NCBI GenBank assembly: GCA_020631315.1
Contig: JAHDHM010000005.1
Span: forward strand, 1-14,687
Direction: 5' to 3'
Length of the DNA: 14,687 bases
From: Acidimicrobiales bacterium
GTDB lineage: Bacteria > Actinomycetota > Acidimicrobiia > Acidimicrobiales > Poriferisodaliceae
Both the position numbers and the translations under genes were made by a program. The number at the start of each line of letters is the position of its first letter. Position 1 is the stretch's first letter. Positions 1 to 6,209 of the stretch are shown in pieces. The notes under the pieces are model-generated. The model made no database searches and was not told the DNA's origin. It saw only the letters and a program-made list of their open reading frames with translations.

Positions 1-345
1 GTCAGCAGCGCTGTACCAACAGCGCGGGACCGCGACACGTCCGCCGAGTTCGGGGACGAGGTCGCCGTAGACGCGGGCCTCGCGGGGCCAGACCTGCAGC
101 AGCTCACCCACCTGTCGGGCTCCGGCCTCGTGCGCCGGGAGCTTCACCACGACGCTCGCCGGCCCGGGTGCGCCTGCATAGGTCAGCTCGACGCGGAGCA
201 TCGTCGAGAGGAAGCCGGTCCCGAGGGTCACGGAACCCGTGCTCGCGCGGTCGACCGTCAGCGGCTGCCCAGCGGCCGAGAGCGCTGCCGACAGCCACTG
301 CGCGGTGAGTTCCCCGATCGAGGTCGGAACGGCGGGAACCGGCAC
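1..345 (-). CDS. Phosphotransferase, aminoglycoside-phosphotransferase/ecdysteroid-kinase-like (5' part only)
   Basis: This open frame has no stop and leaves the window at base 1, so only about the first 115 residues are visible. They look like the N-lobe of an APH/EcKinase-type small-molecule kinase. An opening PTSIGELTAQWLSAAL matches the usual start of actinobacterial family members. It is followed by a glycine-containing strand (TGSVTLGTGF), SVVVKLP with the likely ATP-binding lysine, and REARVYGDLVPEL, whose glutamate would pair with that lysine, then VPRCWYS. The catalytic HxD and DFG-like region would lie beyond the edge. The start is either GTG at 345 or TTG at 351. TTG would give a TTGA overlap with the hydrolase stop and has GGAAAG 8 nt upstream. 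Either way the gene is coupled to the preceding hydrolase. Members of this family are often annotated only as 'phosphotransferase', and the substrate is unknown. Confidence 0.72.
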   Translation of the reverse strand, partial: MPVPAVPTSIGELTAQWLSAALSAAGQPLTVDRASTGSVTLGTGFLSTMLRVELTYAGAPGPASVVVKLPAHEAGARQVGELLQVWPREARVYGDLVPELGGRVAVPRCWYSAAD

Positions 346-347
346 GG

Positions 348-1070
348 TCAACTCGCCGGCTTTCCGGCAGCGATGTGGCGATCGAACTGTTCCGGTATCC
401 ACGAACTCAGCCGAGTGCGGAGCTCGGCTGCGGCTTCGGTGAGCAGATGTCCCGCGCCGGGGAGGATCACGAGTTCCCCGGTGCCGGCGATCATCCGCAC
501 CATCTCGCTCGCCATGTGGGGAAGGATGTGATCGGTGTCGCCGTGGAGCAGCAGCAGCGGGGTGTCGCCGATCTGATCTGCGTGCTCGCACCCGGCCGAC
601 TGGGTCGCGAGCAGCACCACGCCGGCGCAGTGGTCGCGGAAGGCCATGCCGGCGTTGAGGGCGACGGCGCCGCCGAAGCTGTGGCCCATCGTGATGAATC
701 GTGTGGCGCCGGAACGAGTGCACAGATCCGCTGCCGCGGCGAGGTCGTGGAGGCAGTCGCCGAGGTCGTTCGGGCGGCGATAGCCGACTCGGACCGTGCC
801 GATTCCTCGGGCGGCGTAGAACTCGGCGAGCTCGAAGAACAACGCATCGGCTGGGCCGAGGACGCCACCCATCGCACCGCCGCACATGAGCACCACGTTC
901 TCGGCATCGAGGGGACCGTGGCGATGGAAGGTCAACAGCCCCTTCATCGTGTAGATCTCGACGTGTCGTTGGCCGGGTGCGGTCTCGACCTCAACCGCGG
1001 CGAGCGACTCGAGGCCCTCGAGCGGTGTCGGGACGTCGTCCGGTGTGTGCTCGGTCGCGTCACTGTCCAT
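348..1070 (-). CDS. Alpha/beta hydrolase (serine hydrolase, substrate unknown)
   Basis: A 240-residue alpha/beta-hydrolase fold protein, predicted to be cytoplasmic. The nucleophile elbow GHSFGG places the serine at residue 131. HGDTDHILP near 176-184 supplies the likely acid (Asp180), and GAGHLL near 206-210 supplies His208, so the triad is complete. CGGAMGG near 63-69 is in the place of the oxyanion loop. The ATG at 1070 is chosen because GAGGGG lies about 6 nt upstream. The frame stays open to an ATG at 1157, but that extension is Arg/Gly-rich, unlike the family, and runs into an inverted repeat. The stop at 348-350 overlaps or abuts the start of the phosphotransferase gene, so the two are probably one transcript. 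I cannot tell esterase, lipase or another activity from the sequence. Confidence 0.85.
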   Translation of the reverse strand: MDSDATEHTPDDVPTPLEGLESLAAVEVETAPGQRHVEIYTMKGLLTFHRHGPLDAENVVLMCGGAMGGVLGPADALFFELAEFYAARGIGTVRVGYRRPNDLGDCLHDLAAAADLCTRSGATRFITMGHSFGGAVALNAGMAFRDHCAGVVLLATQSAGCEHADQIGDTPLLLLHGDTDHILPHMASEMVRMIAGTGELVILPGAGHLLTEAAAELRTRLSSWIPEQFDRHIAAGKPAS

Positions 1071-1137
1071 GTCGACCCCCTCGGTTCGGTATCGCCGACC
1101 GTAGACGGCCGCTCGACCGAGGCGGCAAGGGAGACCC

Positions 1138-1189
1138 GTTCCGCCGTGGAGGTGCACACCCCGTTTTCAGCGCAGCTCCACGGCGGAAC
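1138..1189. repeat. Long inverted repeat, 14-bp perfect arms
   Basis: GTTCCGCCGTGGAG at 1138-1151 is exactly complementary to CTCCACGGCGGAAC at 1176-1189, with a 24-nt spacer. It lies 68-119 nt upstream of the hydrolase ATG and about 170 nt before tRNA-Cys. It could be a terminator or regulatory hairpin for a transcript entering from either side, or an operator. No T-tract follows on either strand, so a classical intrinsic terminator is not clear. Confidence 0.75.
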
Positions 1190-1194
1190 CCGAT

Positions 1195-1225
1195 GTCGAG
1201 CTGGGCGACTCGCTGCCAGCTCGAC
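1195..1225. repeat. Second inverted repeat, 10-bp perfect arms
   Basis: GTCGAGCTGG at 1195-1204 pairs exactly with CCAGCTCGAC at 1216-1225 across an 11-nt loop. It begins only 5 nt after the previous inverted repeat ends, so the two would form adjacent hairpins in RNA. Its function is unknown. Confidence 0.65.
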
Positions 1226-1257
1226 TCGATCCGTCAGGTATCCGGGAGTGACCGTAG

Positions 1258-1283
1258 CACCACACACAGTGGTGAACAACCAC
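1258..1283. repeat. Overlapping, mutually exclusive small stems
   Basis: CACCAC at 1258-1263 pairs with GTGGTG at 1269-1274 (5-nt loop). GTGGT at 1269-1273 can instead pair with ACCAC at 1279-1283. The middle element can join only one partner at a time. It is short, so chance is possible, but it extends the run of hairpins upstream of tRNA-Cys. Confidence 0.4.
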
Positions 1284-1340
1284 GCATCGTGAGTTCAGGT
1301 TCGGGGGTCGAAGTCGGACGGTGTCGAGCGGGCCAGCGGC

Positions 1341-1346
1341 TACGAT
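1341..1346 (+). promoter_or_regulatory. Probable -10 box of tRNA-Cys
   Basis: TACGAT matches TATAAT at four of six positions and ends 11 nt before the tRNA 5' end. The same spacing is seen for TACCTT before tRNA-Val. No convincing -35 hexamer is visible. Confidence 0.4.
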
Positions 1347-1357
1347 GGTCGAACTCG

Positions 1358-1428
1358 GGTGCCGTGGCCGAGTGGTTAGGCAGCGGCCTGCAAAGCCGTG
1401 TACACCGGTTCGATTCCGGTCGGCACCT
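1358..1428 (+). tRNA. tRNA-Cys (anticodon GCA)
   Basis: A full cloverleaf can be drawn. The acceptor GGTGCCG (1358-1364) pairs with CGGCACC (1421-1427). The D-stem is GCC/GGC. The anticodon stem GCGGC/GCCGT (one G-U) encloses loop CTGCAAA with anticodon GCA at 1390-1392. The T-arm is ACCGG-TTCGATT-CCGGT. The discriminator base is T (U73), as expected for tRNA-Cys. The 3' CCA is not encoded. Confidence 0.96.
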
Positions 1429-1435
1429 CTGCATC

Positions 1436-1463
1436 ACGGGCGGGTGAGTGATCACCCGCCCGT
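1436..1463 (+). terminator. Hairpin terminator after tRNA-Cys
   Basis: ACGGGCGGGTGA (1436-1447) and TCACCCGCCCGT (1452-1463) form a perfect 12-bp stem with a GTGA tetraloop, 8 nt after the tRNA. There is no T-run after it, as is common for high-GC actinobacteria. Confidence 0.7.
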
Positions 1464-1535
1464 TGCGCGTCCGGCCTCGAACTCGATGGCGGAAACTTCG
1501 TCGCAAGTCGGTGGTGGACGACGCCGCGGAGGTGC

Positions 1536-1541
1536 TACCTT
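1536..1541 (+). promoter_or_regulatory. Probable -10 box of tRNA-Val
   Basis: TACCTT fits TAnnnT and ends 11 nt before the tRNA-Val 5' end. A weak -35-like TGGACG lies about 15 nt upstream at 1515-1520. It suggests that tRNA-Val has its own promoter, in keeping with the terminator that separates it from tRNA-Cys. Confidence 0.4.
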
Positions 1542-1552
1542 GATCGCTCCAC

Positions 1553-1626
1553 GGGCGATTGGCGCAGTTGGTTAGCGCGCTTGCATGACACGCAAGAGGT
1601 CACAGGTTCGACTCCTGTATCGCCCA
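1553..1626 (+). tRNA. tRNA-Val (anticodon GAC)
   Basis: The acceptor GGGCGAT (1553-1559) pairs with ATCGCCC (1619-1625), and the discriminator is A. The anticodon stem CTTGC/GCAAG encloses loop ATGACAC with anticodon GAC at 1587-1589, which reads GUC/GUU valine codons. The T-arm is ACAGG-TTCGACT-CCTGT. CCA is not encoded. Confidence 0.96.
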
Positions 1627-1632
1627 CTCGAC

Positions 1633-1664
1633 ACGAGCGCCCTCGGGGCGCTCGTCGTCGTTTT
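1633..1664 (+). terminator. Intrinsic terminator after tRNA-Val
   Basis: ACGAGCGCCC (1633-1642) and GGGCGCTCGT (1646-1655) form a perfect 10-bp GC-rich stem with a 3-nt loop, followed by TTTT at 1661-1664. It starts 7 nt after the tRNA. Confidence 0.8.
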
Positions 1665-1713
1665 CGGGCTGGGCGTCGGTGCTGTTGCGTGACAGCCTCG
1701 CCGCCGCGGGTGC

Positions 1714-2610
1714 TCAGGACGGCTGCCGTTGACGTGGCGGTGCCACGTAGCGCTGGAGCAGCTCCGCTTGGTCGCCGACGCCGAGCTTTCGGAACACCGA
1801 GCTCAGCTGATTGCGAACCGTCCTCACAGACACACCGCGTGTCCTCGCAACGTGCTGGATCCGTTGCCCTCCGTACAGGAGTCGTACGACCTCGCGCTCG
1901 GCATCGGTGAGCGCGCCGTCGGGAATGTGCTTCCTGTCGCCAGGGTCGAACGTGTAGGTGGCCACGTACGCAGCAGATCCTCCTGCCAGCGGGCGGGCCC
2001 GGCCGAGCACAGGAGTCCACCGCTCACCGGGGCCGATCGCTCGCACCTGGAACACGGCCTCGTCGGTGACGCCCTCGATGACGTCTCGCACGAGACCCAT
2101 CAGGTCATCAAGGTCCATCGGATGGACTTGAAGGCAGCCGTTCGTCCCGACCTCGTCGAGTGGGTTCATGCCGACTCTGGACAGGCGACCGTCGGCCATG
2201 AGGACGGTGTTCGCCCGGTCGTGGACGAAGGTGAGTTCCTCGATGGGAGGCCGCTCGGGCGTCGGATCCTGGAAGTCGTTGTCGGCCGGGCAGATCGTGG
2301 CGATGGTGATCCGGCCGCTGTCCGTGGTGGGGCCATGGACGCAGGCAGCGGTGAACGTCATCGTCTCGTAGCCGAGCACACAGGTTCCCTGTGCTGGATC
2401 CGAGCCGGCATCCATCGTCAGGTCGACGCCGGCCGCCGTTGCCAGTTCGAGGAGCCGTGTGGCTGGATCGTCGAGCTCTGCTGCGAGGGCAGGACTGGCG
2501 GCTGCCAGCGTCCCGACTCCCGGCAGGAAGACGGCTCGATGGACGCGGCGGGAGTCATGTCGAGCGACCGCACCGACGATGGTGTCGATCCAGTCGGTAT
2601 CCGAGGCCAC
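1714..2610 (-). CDS. PAS-LuxR family transcriptional regulator
   Basis: A 298-residue DNA-binding regulator. The C-terminus (about 234-288) is a LuxR/GerE helix-turn-helix: LTDAEREVVRLL, then SVRTVRNQLSSVFRKLGV as the recognition helix, then a short closing helix. Residues about 127-228 look like a PAS fold, with MADGRLSRVG, a VHPMDLDDL segment typical of PAS_3, and a closing ATYTFDP strand. Residues 1-126 match nothing I recognise. There is no receiver domain, so control is more likely by ligand or partner than by phosphorylation. The start is GTG at 2610: an in-frame stop lies just upstream and AGGA sits 7 nt before it. It is the last of three same-strand genes, 66 nt after the surface protein stop, so it may be co-transcribed and regulate that cluster. 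The ligand and targets are unknown. Confidence 0.82.
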   Translation of the reverse strand: MASDTDWIDTIVGAVARHDSRRVHRAVFLPGVGTLAAASPALAAELDDPATRLLELATAAGVDLTMDAGSDPAQGTCVLGYETMTFTAACVHGPTTDSGRITIATICPADNDFQDPTPERPPIEELTFVHDRANTVLMADGRLSRVGMNPLDEVGTNGCLQVHPMDLDDLMGLVRDVIEGVTDEAVFQVRAIGPGERWTPVLGRARPLAGGSAAYVATYTFDPGDRKHIPDGALTDAEREVVRLLYGGQRIQHVARTRGVSVRTVRNQLSSVFRKLGVGDQAELLQRYVAPPRQRQPS

Positions 2611-2627
2611 CTCGGCATCCTGTCACG

Positions 2628-2637
2628 TTGCCGGCAA
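2628..2637. promoter_or_regulatory. 10-bp palindrome upstream of the LuxR-type gene
   Basis: TTGCCGGCAA is a perfect palindrome 17 nt upstream of the GTG start of the regulator gene, with nearby CAC/GTG arms. It could be an operator (perhaps autoregulatory) or a weak hairpin after the surface-protein gene. Its short length makes chance possible. Confidence 0.3.
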
Positions 2638-2676
2638 GTGGCCTGACGCCGTGCCTGACGCCGCCGGGGAACTGGA

Positions 2677-4941
2677 TCAGGCGTCTCGGGCGAGGAGGTG
2701 CTCTCCGTCGTCGGTGACGAGAGCCAGCGCTGCCAGCGGTGCCACTGCGTGGCCGATGGCGGTGTCGAGATCGACGACCTTGCCTCCGGGACGCCGCCGA
2801 CCCCACATGGCCGCATCCGATCGCCACAGGCGCAGTGTGTCGCCGGCGGGCGTGCGAACGAGGAGGTCGTCCACGTCGAGCACGTAGAGGCGAACCGTCC
2901 ACCACTGCCAGGCGAGGAGGAGCAACGCAGCCAAGGCCGTTGCCGACGACAGAGCGAGCGGCCACGTCGCGACCTCGGCCTCCTGGACGAGGGAGATCAA
3001 CGCCAGGATGGTGCCCAAGAGGCCGGGAGCACTGTCGTCCACCGGGGTCGGCGCTGCGGTGGCGCTGGCCGTGAGCAGTCCGATCGCCGTGTCTCGGAGT
3101 GGAGGAGCGTCGGTTCGTGCGAGTCCGTCGGAGCCGCCGAGCCCACCGGCGCCACTCGAATCTCCCGTCGCTGCGGCCTCGTCGGGTTCCTGCTCGGCCG
3201 GCGTGGAGGTCGTCGGTGACGTCGTGGAGGTGGTCGTGGTCGGCGCAGCCGTCGTGGTGGTCGACGTCGTGGAGGTGGTGCTTGGGGCAGTCGTGGCTGG
3301 TGAGGTGGTGGCTGGTGCGCTCGTCACGGGGGCGACGACGATGGTGGTCGTCGGTGCAACCGTGGTCGGTGTCGTGGTGGGCGCAGTGGTCGTCGGCGGC
3401 GCAGTGGTCGGGGCGATGGTCGTCGACGTCGGGGCGATGCTCGTGGTGGTCGTGGGTGCGGCGGTGGTGGTCGTCGTGGTCGGCGGTTGCGTCGTCGTGG
3501 TGGCCGATGTGGCGACCGTCCAGTCGAAGGTCATGGTCGTCTCGTTGCCGGCCTCGTCGGTGACACGCACCTCGACGCTGTGCACGACCCCGGTGGCGGC
3601 TGCATCGATCGTGCCTGAGACTCGCCCGTCGACGTGGCTCAGCCCAGCCGGGAGACCCGTGACGTCCCACGTGAGGTTCGTCCCCTCGGGGTCGGTCGCG
3701 GCGAGGTCCAACGAGACCACAGCCTCGGGAGCCGACATGGGATCCGTTGCCGGGTCGATGATGGGGGCCGCATCGACCGGCAGCAGGGCCGCAGCTGACA
3801 CCTCGCTGGTCGAACCGAGGGCGCCACAGGACGGGTCGAGGCAGACGGTCGCCGTCGCGACCACGCTGCCGGACGCCACTCCGCTGACGGAGACGTCGAA
3901 GGGCGATGGCGTGACCGCGAGATCCACGACGGCCGAACCGAGGTGCACGTCGAGCTCACCGTGTCCCGACGGATCCGGAGCTCCGACCGAGTAGAGGTCG
4001 ATGCGGTACACGCCGATGGCGGTGTCCAGCGAGAGCGACGCATGGGTTCCGGTCTGGCTGGTGTAGCCGGCGCCCACGATCGGATGGTTCTGGAGGCCGT
4101 TGGGACCTGGGTCCCCGTCGCCCGTGTCGTTCGGTGTCACGCCGTCGTTGCGGAGGTCGATCGCGAGACCGCCGTTCGAACGGATCGAGTTGCCGACCAC
4201 GGAGGTCCCGGTGTCCGCGTTCACCGCGAAGCCGACGCCGGCACCACCGTTGTTGGCGATGACGTTGCCGGTGACGGTCGCGTTGGAGCTGAACTTGTCG
4301 ACGAAGACGCCGCTGCCGGCGTTGGCGGCTGCAGAGCCGCCCGGGGTGAGACCGACCCAGCCGTTGCGAATGGCGATGCCTGCGGCTCCGTCGATCTGGA
4401 TGCCGTCGCCCCCGGCGTTGGTGACGGCGTTGCCTGTGAGGGTGACGGCATCGACGTCCACGACGACGCCGGCACCGCCGTCGATCCACAGCGAGGTGAT
4501 GCTGGAGCCGACCGCGGACACAGTCAGGCCGGAAGCAGCGCCGGTGACGCGCACGACCGGTCGACCGACCGAAGCGAACTGGACGGCGGTCGACCCGTCG
4601 ATCGCCACGGTGTCGGAGATCGTCGGCAGGCTGGACGACGGCACGATGTCGAAGCGAGTGCTGGCAGCGTCGTAGCCCGGATCGCCGTCGGGGATCGCGA
4701 AGACGATCGTGTCGATGCCGGCCAGGGCGTTCGACGTCTCGATGGCAGCGCGCAGCGAGCAGGTGCCGGCGCTCGTCGCGCAGACGCCGTCCCCGACGTT
4801 CGCGTCGGCTCCGTCAGCAGTGGTGTCGACGGTGATCGTCGTCGCACCCGAGGCCGTTGACAGGTTCGAGAACGTCAAGGTGGCGCTGATCACGAACCAC
4901 GCCGCCACGGCGACCAGCCGTCGACGACTGGGCCGGCTCAC
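2677..4941 (-). CDS. Surface protein: signal peptide, CSLREA-like motif, beta-helix, Ig-like domain, Thr-rich stalk, membrane anchor
   Basis: A 754-residue exported, membrane-anchored protein. Residues 1-32 form a signal peptide: Arg-rich start, then AVAAWFVISATLTF, then Ala/Ser/Gly sites. CSLRAAI at 61-67 is the CSLREA-type motif found in many secreted bacterial proteins. Residues about 100-290 hold Asn/Gly-rich parallel beta-helix turns such as VTGNVIANNGGAGVGF. Residues about 405-478 resemble a putative Ig (He_PIG) domain (LTWDVTGLPAGLS, VEVRVTDEAGN). Residues 480-581 are a Thr/Pro/Ala-rich stalk. A transmembrane helix at about 661-681 is followed by a 73-residue, probably cytoplasmic tail of unknown fold. 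I chose GTG at 4941 because AGGA lies 6 nt upstream and it overlaps the sensor stop as GTGA. The frame is open further upstream, but that would bury the signal peptide. It is probably an adhesin or wall-contact protein. Confidence 0.82.
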   Translation of the reverse strand: MSRPSRRRLVAVAAWFVISATLTFSNLSTASGATTITVDTTADGADANVGDGVCATSAGTCSLRAAIETSNALAGIDTIVFAIPDGDPGYDAASTRFDIVPSSSLPTISDTVAIDGSTAVQFASVGRPVVRVTGAASGLTVSAVGSSITSLWIDGGAGVVVDVDAVTLTGNAVTNAGGDGIQIDGAAGIAIRNGWVGLTPGGSAAANAGSGVFVDKFSSNATVTGNVIANNGGAGVGFAVNADTGTSVVGNSIRSNGGLAIDLRNDGVTPNDTGDGDPGPNGLQNHPIVGAGYTSQTGTHASLSLDTAIGVYRIDLYSVGAPDPSGHGELDVHLGSAVVDLAVTPSPFDVSVSGVASGSVVATATVCLDPSCGALGSTSEVSAAALLPVDAAPIIDPATDPMSAPEAVVSLDLAATDPEGTNLTWDVTGLPAGLSHVDGRVSGTIDAAATGVVHSVEVRVTDEAGNETTMTFDWTVATSATTTTQPPTTTTTTAAPTTTTSIAPTSTTIAPTTAPPTTTAPTTTPTTVAPTTTIVVAPVTSAPATTSPATTAPSTTSTTSTTTTAAPTTTTSTTSPTTSTPAEQEPDEAAATGDSSGAGGLGGSDGLARTDAPPLRDTAIGLLTASATAAPTPVDDSAPGLLGTILALISLVQEAEVATWPLALSSATALAALLLLAWQWWTVRLYVLDVDDLLVRTPAGDTLRLWRSDAAMWGRRRPGGKVVDLDTAIGHAVAPLAALALVTDDGEHLLARDA
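3199..3504 (-). repeat. Low-complexity Thr-rich stalk-coding repeat
   Basis: About 300 bases of degenerate ACC/ACG/ACA and GCG/CCG codons, read on the plus strand as GTGGTCGT-like tracts. They encode roughly 100 residues dominated by Thr with Pro, Ala and Ser. Such stretches act as extended, often glycosylated wall-spanning stalks and can vary in length by slippage. Other reading frames here look open only because of the composition. Confidence 0.8.
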
Positions 4942-6101
4942 ACCGATTCCTCGGCCGGTACTCGCGACGCCGACGGTCCACGAAGCTCCACGTGCTGCAG
5001 ATCCGAACTGATGTGGCTGGTCCAGCCCGCAGCGGCGGCAGCGCGGTGGACGACTCGCGACGTCGCGACGATGCGGGCTTGTGTCGTCGGCTCCGGAGGT
5101 CCGCTCCCGAGAGCACAACAGATGGTGAGCTGGCCGTCAGCGTGCGTCGCGTCGAGATCGACGGCGCGACCTCCTACGAGCGATGCGAGCTCGTTGATCG
5201 CGGCGAATGACGCCTGCAGCGCGACCGGGTCGGCGTGGGCGGGCGGGAGCCGATGCTCGCTGTCGAGGTTCAGCAGGGGGAAGTCGGAGGCCAACTGCTC
5301 GACGTCGACGGCCGACGGCTCCGAGGCGAACCGGCCGAGGCCGAGCTCGAGATCCATCCGCAGTTCAGCCAGCACGGCATCGTGGTCCGGTCGGCCGGCA
5401 GTCGCCGTGCGCAGCCGTCGGCGGTCGGCTGCGGTCATCGAGGCCACCCGCGTCCGCATCGAGGCGTCGAGCTCCATCGCCTCGTCGCTGCGGTGAGCGA
5501 GCTGGCGGTACAGGTACGCCGCCGAGAGCGGCACCATCACCGCGACGGCGAAGCCGCCGAGTGCACCGATGCGTCGAAGCCGGTCGTTGGCATCGTCGAT
5601 CGCTTGGAGGAGATCGCTCTGCTCGGCTGCGAAGGCTGCTCTCGTGCGGTCCGTCAGCTGTCTGAACCGGTTGGCCGCGACCGCATCGCCGTCGAGGGTG
5701 TCTCGTGCCGCCGCGATGAAGGGCTGCAGCTCGGGGAGATCGGCGACCACCCCAGAACCGACCACCGAGGACAGGTCGTCGAGTGCTGTCAGCGCCCGGC
5801 CTCGTGCATCGAGGGCCGCTGCTGCCTGGTCCGGTTCACCGTCGAGCAGGAGTGCTGCGGCGACCTGGTGCGCTGCCTCGTCCACCGACCTGGCGGTGAG
5901 ATCGAGCGAGTGGAGCTCAGCAGCATCGGTCGAGACCGCTCGCGCAGCATCGGCCATCGTGAAGATGGCACCGATGACGATCACGAGGACGATCGACATC
6001 GCCACCGCGACGCCGAGCGCGCGGCGACGTCGGCCGTCGACGACTCGGCGCAGCGGTGTCGGCGCGCCGGCGTCGTGATCGTCGATCGGATGTCGCTCCA
6101 C
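4938..6101 (-). CDS. Membrane sensor-like protein with helical external domain and possible degenerate GHKL domain
   Basis: 387 residues. RRRRALGVAVAMSIVLVIV gives a first transmembrane helix (about 29-50). Residues 51-177 are Ala/Leu/Asp-rich and predicted all-helical, as in four-helix-bundle sensors. A second helix (GGFAVAVMVPLSAAYLY, about 182-198) leads to a cytoplasmic part of about 190 residues. Residues about 290-375 (DPVALQASFAAINELASL, then LTICCALGSG, then a long helix and VELRGP) are laid out like a histidine-kinase ATPase domain. However, the N-box asparagine and the DxGxG motif are not intact, and no phosphorylatable H-box is evident. GTG at 6101 is chosen for GAAGG 6 nt upstream. 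An open extension beyond it would run into the divergent cyclase gene. The stop overlaps the start of the surface protein. The role is inferred: sensing at the membrane, possibly without kinase activity. Confidence 0.72.
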   Translation of the reverse strand: MERHPIDDHDAGAPTPLRRVVDGRRRRALGVAVAMSIVLVIVIGAIFTMADAARAVSTDAAELHSLDLTARSVDEAAHQVAAALLLDGEPDQAAAALDARGRALTALDDLSSVVGSGVVADLPELQPFIAAARDTLDGDAVAANRFRQLTDRTRAAFAAEQSDLLQAIDDANDRLRRIGALGGFAVAVMVPLSAAYLYRQLAHRSDEAMELDASMRTRVASMTAADRRRLRTATAGRPDHDAVLAELRMDLELGLGRFASEPSAVDVEQLASDFPLLNLDSEHRLPPAHADPVALQASFAAINELASLVGGRAVDLDATHADGQLTICCALGSGPPEPTTQARIVATSRVVHRAAAAAGWTSHISSDLQHVELRGPSASRVPAEESV

Positions 6102-6209
6102 CCCACACCTTCGGACGATGTCAGTCGCATCTGTAGGGGTCGCGGGCTCGTTGCTGCTGATCCTCGACGATGCCTTGAACCTCGGGCCGTTCGAGCCGAT
6201 CGGAGTCAG
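6102..6209. promoter_or_regulatory. Divergent control region between the sensor and diguanylate cyclase genes
   Basis: 108 bp between two outward-facing start codons must hold the promoters of both transcripts unless they begin inside the genes. On the minus strand TACAGAT lies about 30 nt before the sensor GTG as a possible -10. I see no convincing -35 or long inverted repeat. Confidence 0.45.

Noticed and set aside
1358..1626. tRNA genes as integration sites for a mobile element
   Set aside because: No integrase and no direct repeat of either tRNA 3' end was found, and codon use does not change around them.
2555..3670. His/Asp-rich minus-strand frame resembling a metal-binding protein
   Set aside because: It is a frame-shifted reading of the same Thr-codon repeat. 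The HDDHH runs arise from repeat composition.
3008..3994. Val/Gly-rich plus-strand frame that looks like a membrane protein
   Set aside because: It is the antisense reading of the Thr-rich stalk: ACC/ACG codons read backwards give GTG/CGT tracts. The minus-strand frame has a signal peptide, motifs and an RBS.
5235..6209. Upstream open extension of the cyclase frame
   Set aside because: It runs antisense through the sensor gene, is Arg-rich and has no domain. The GTG at 6210 begins the recognisable membrane region.
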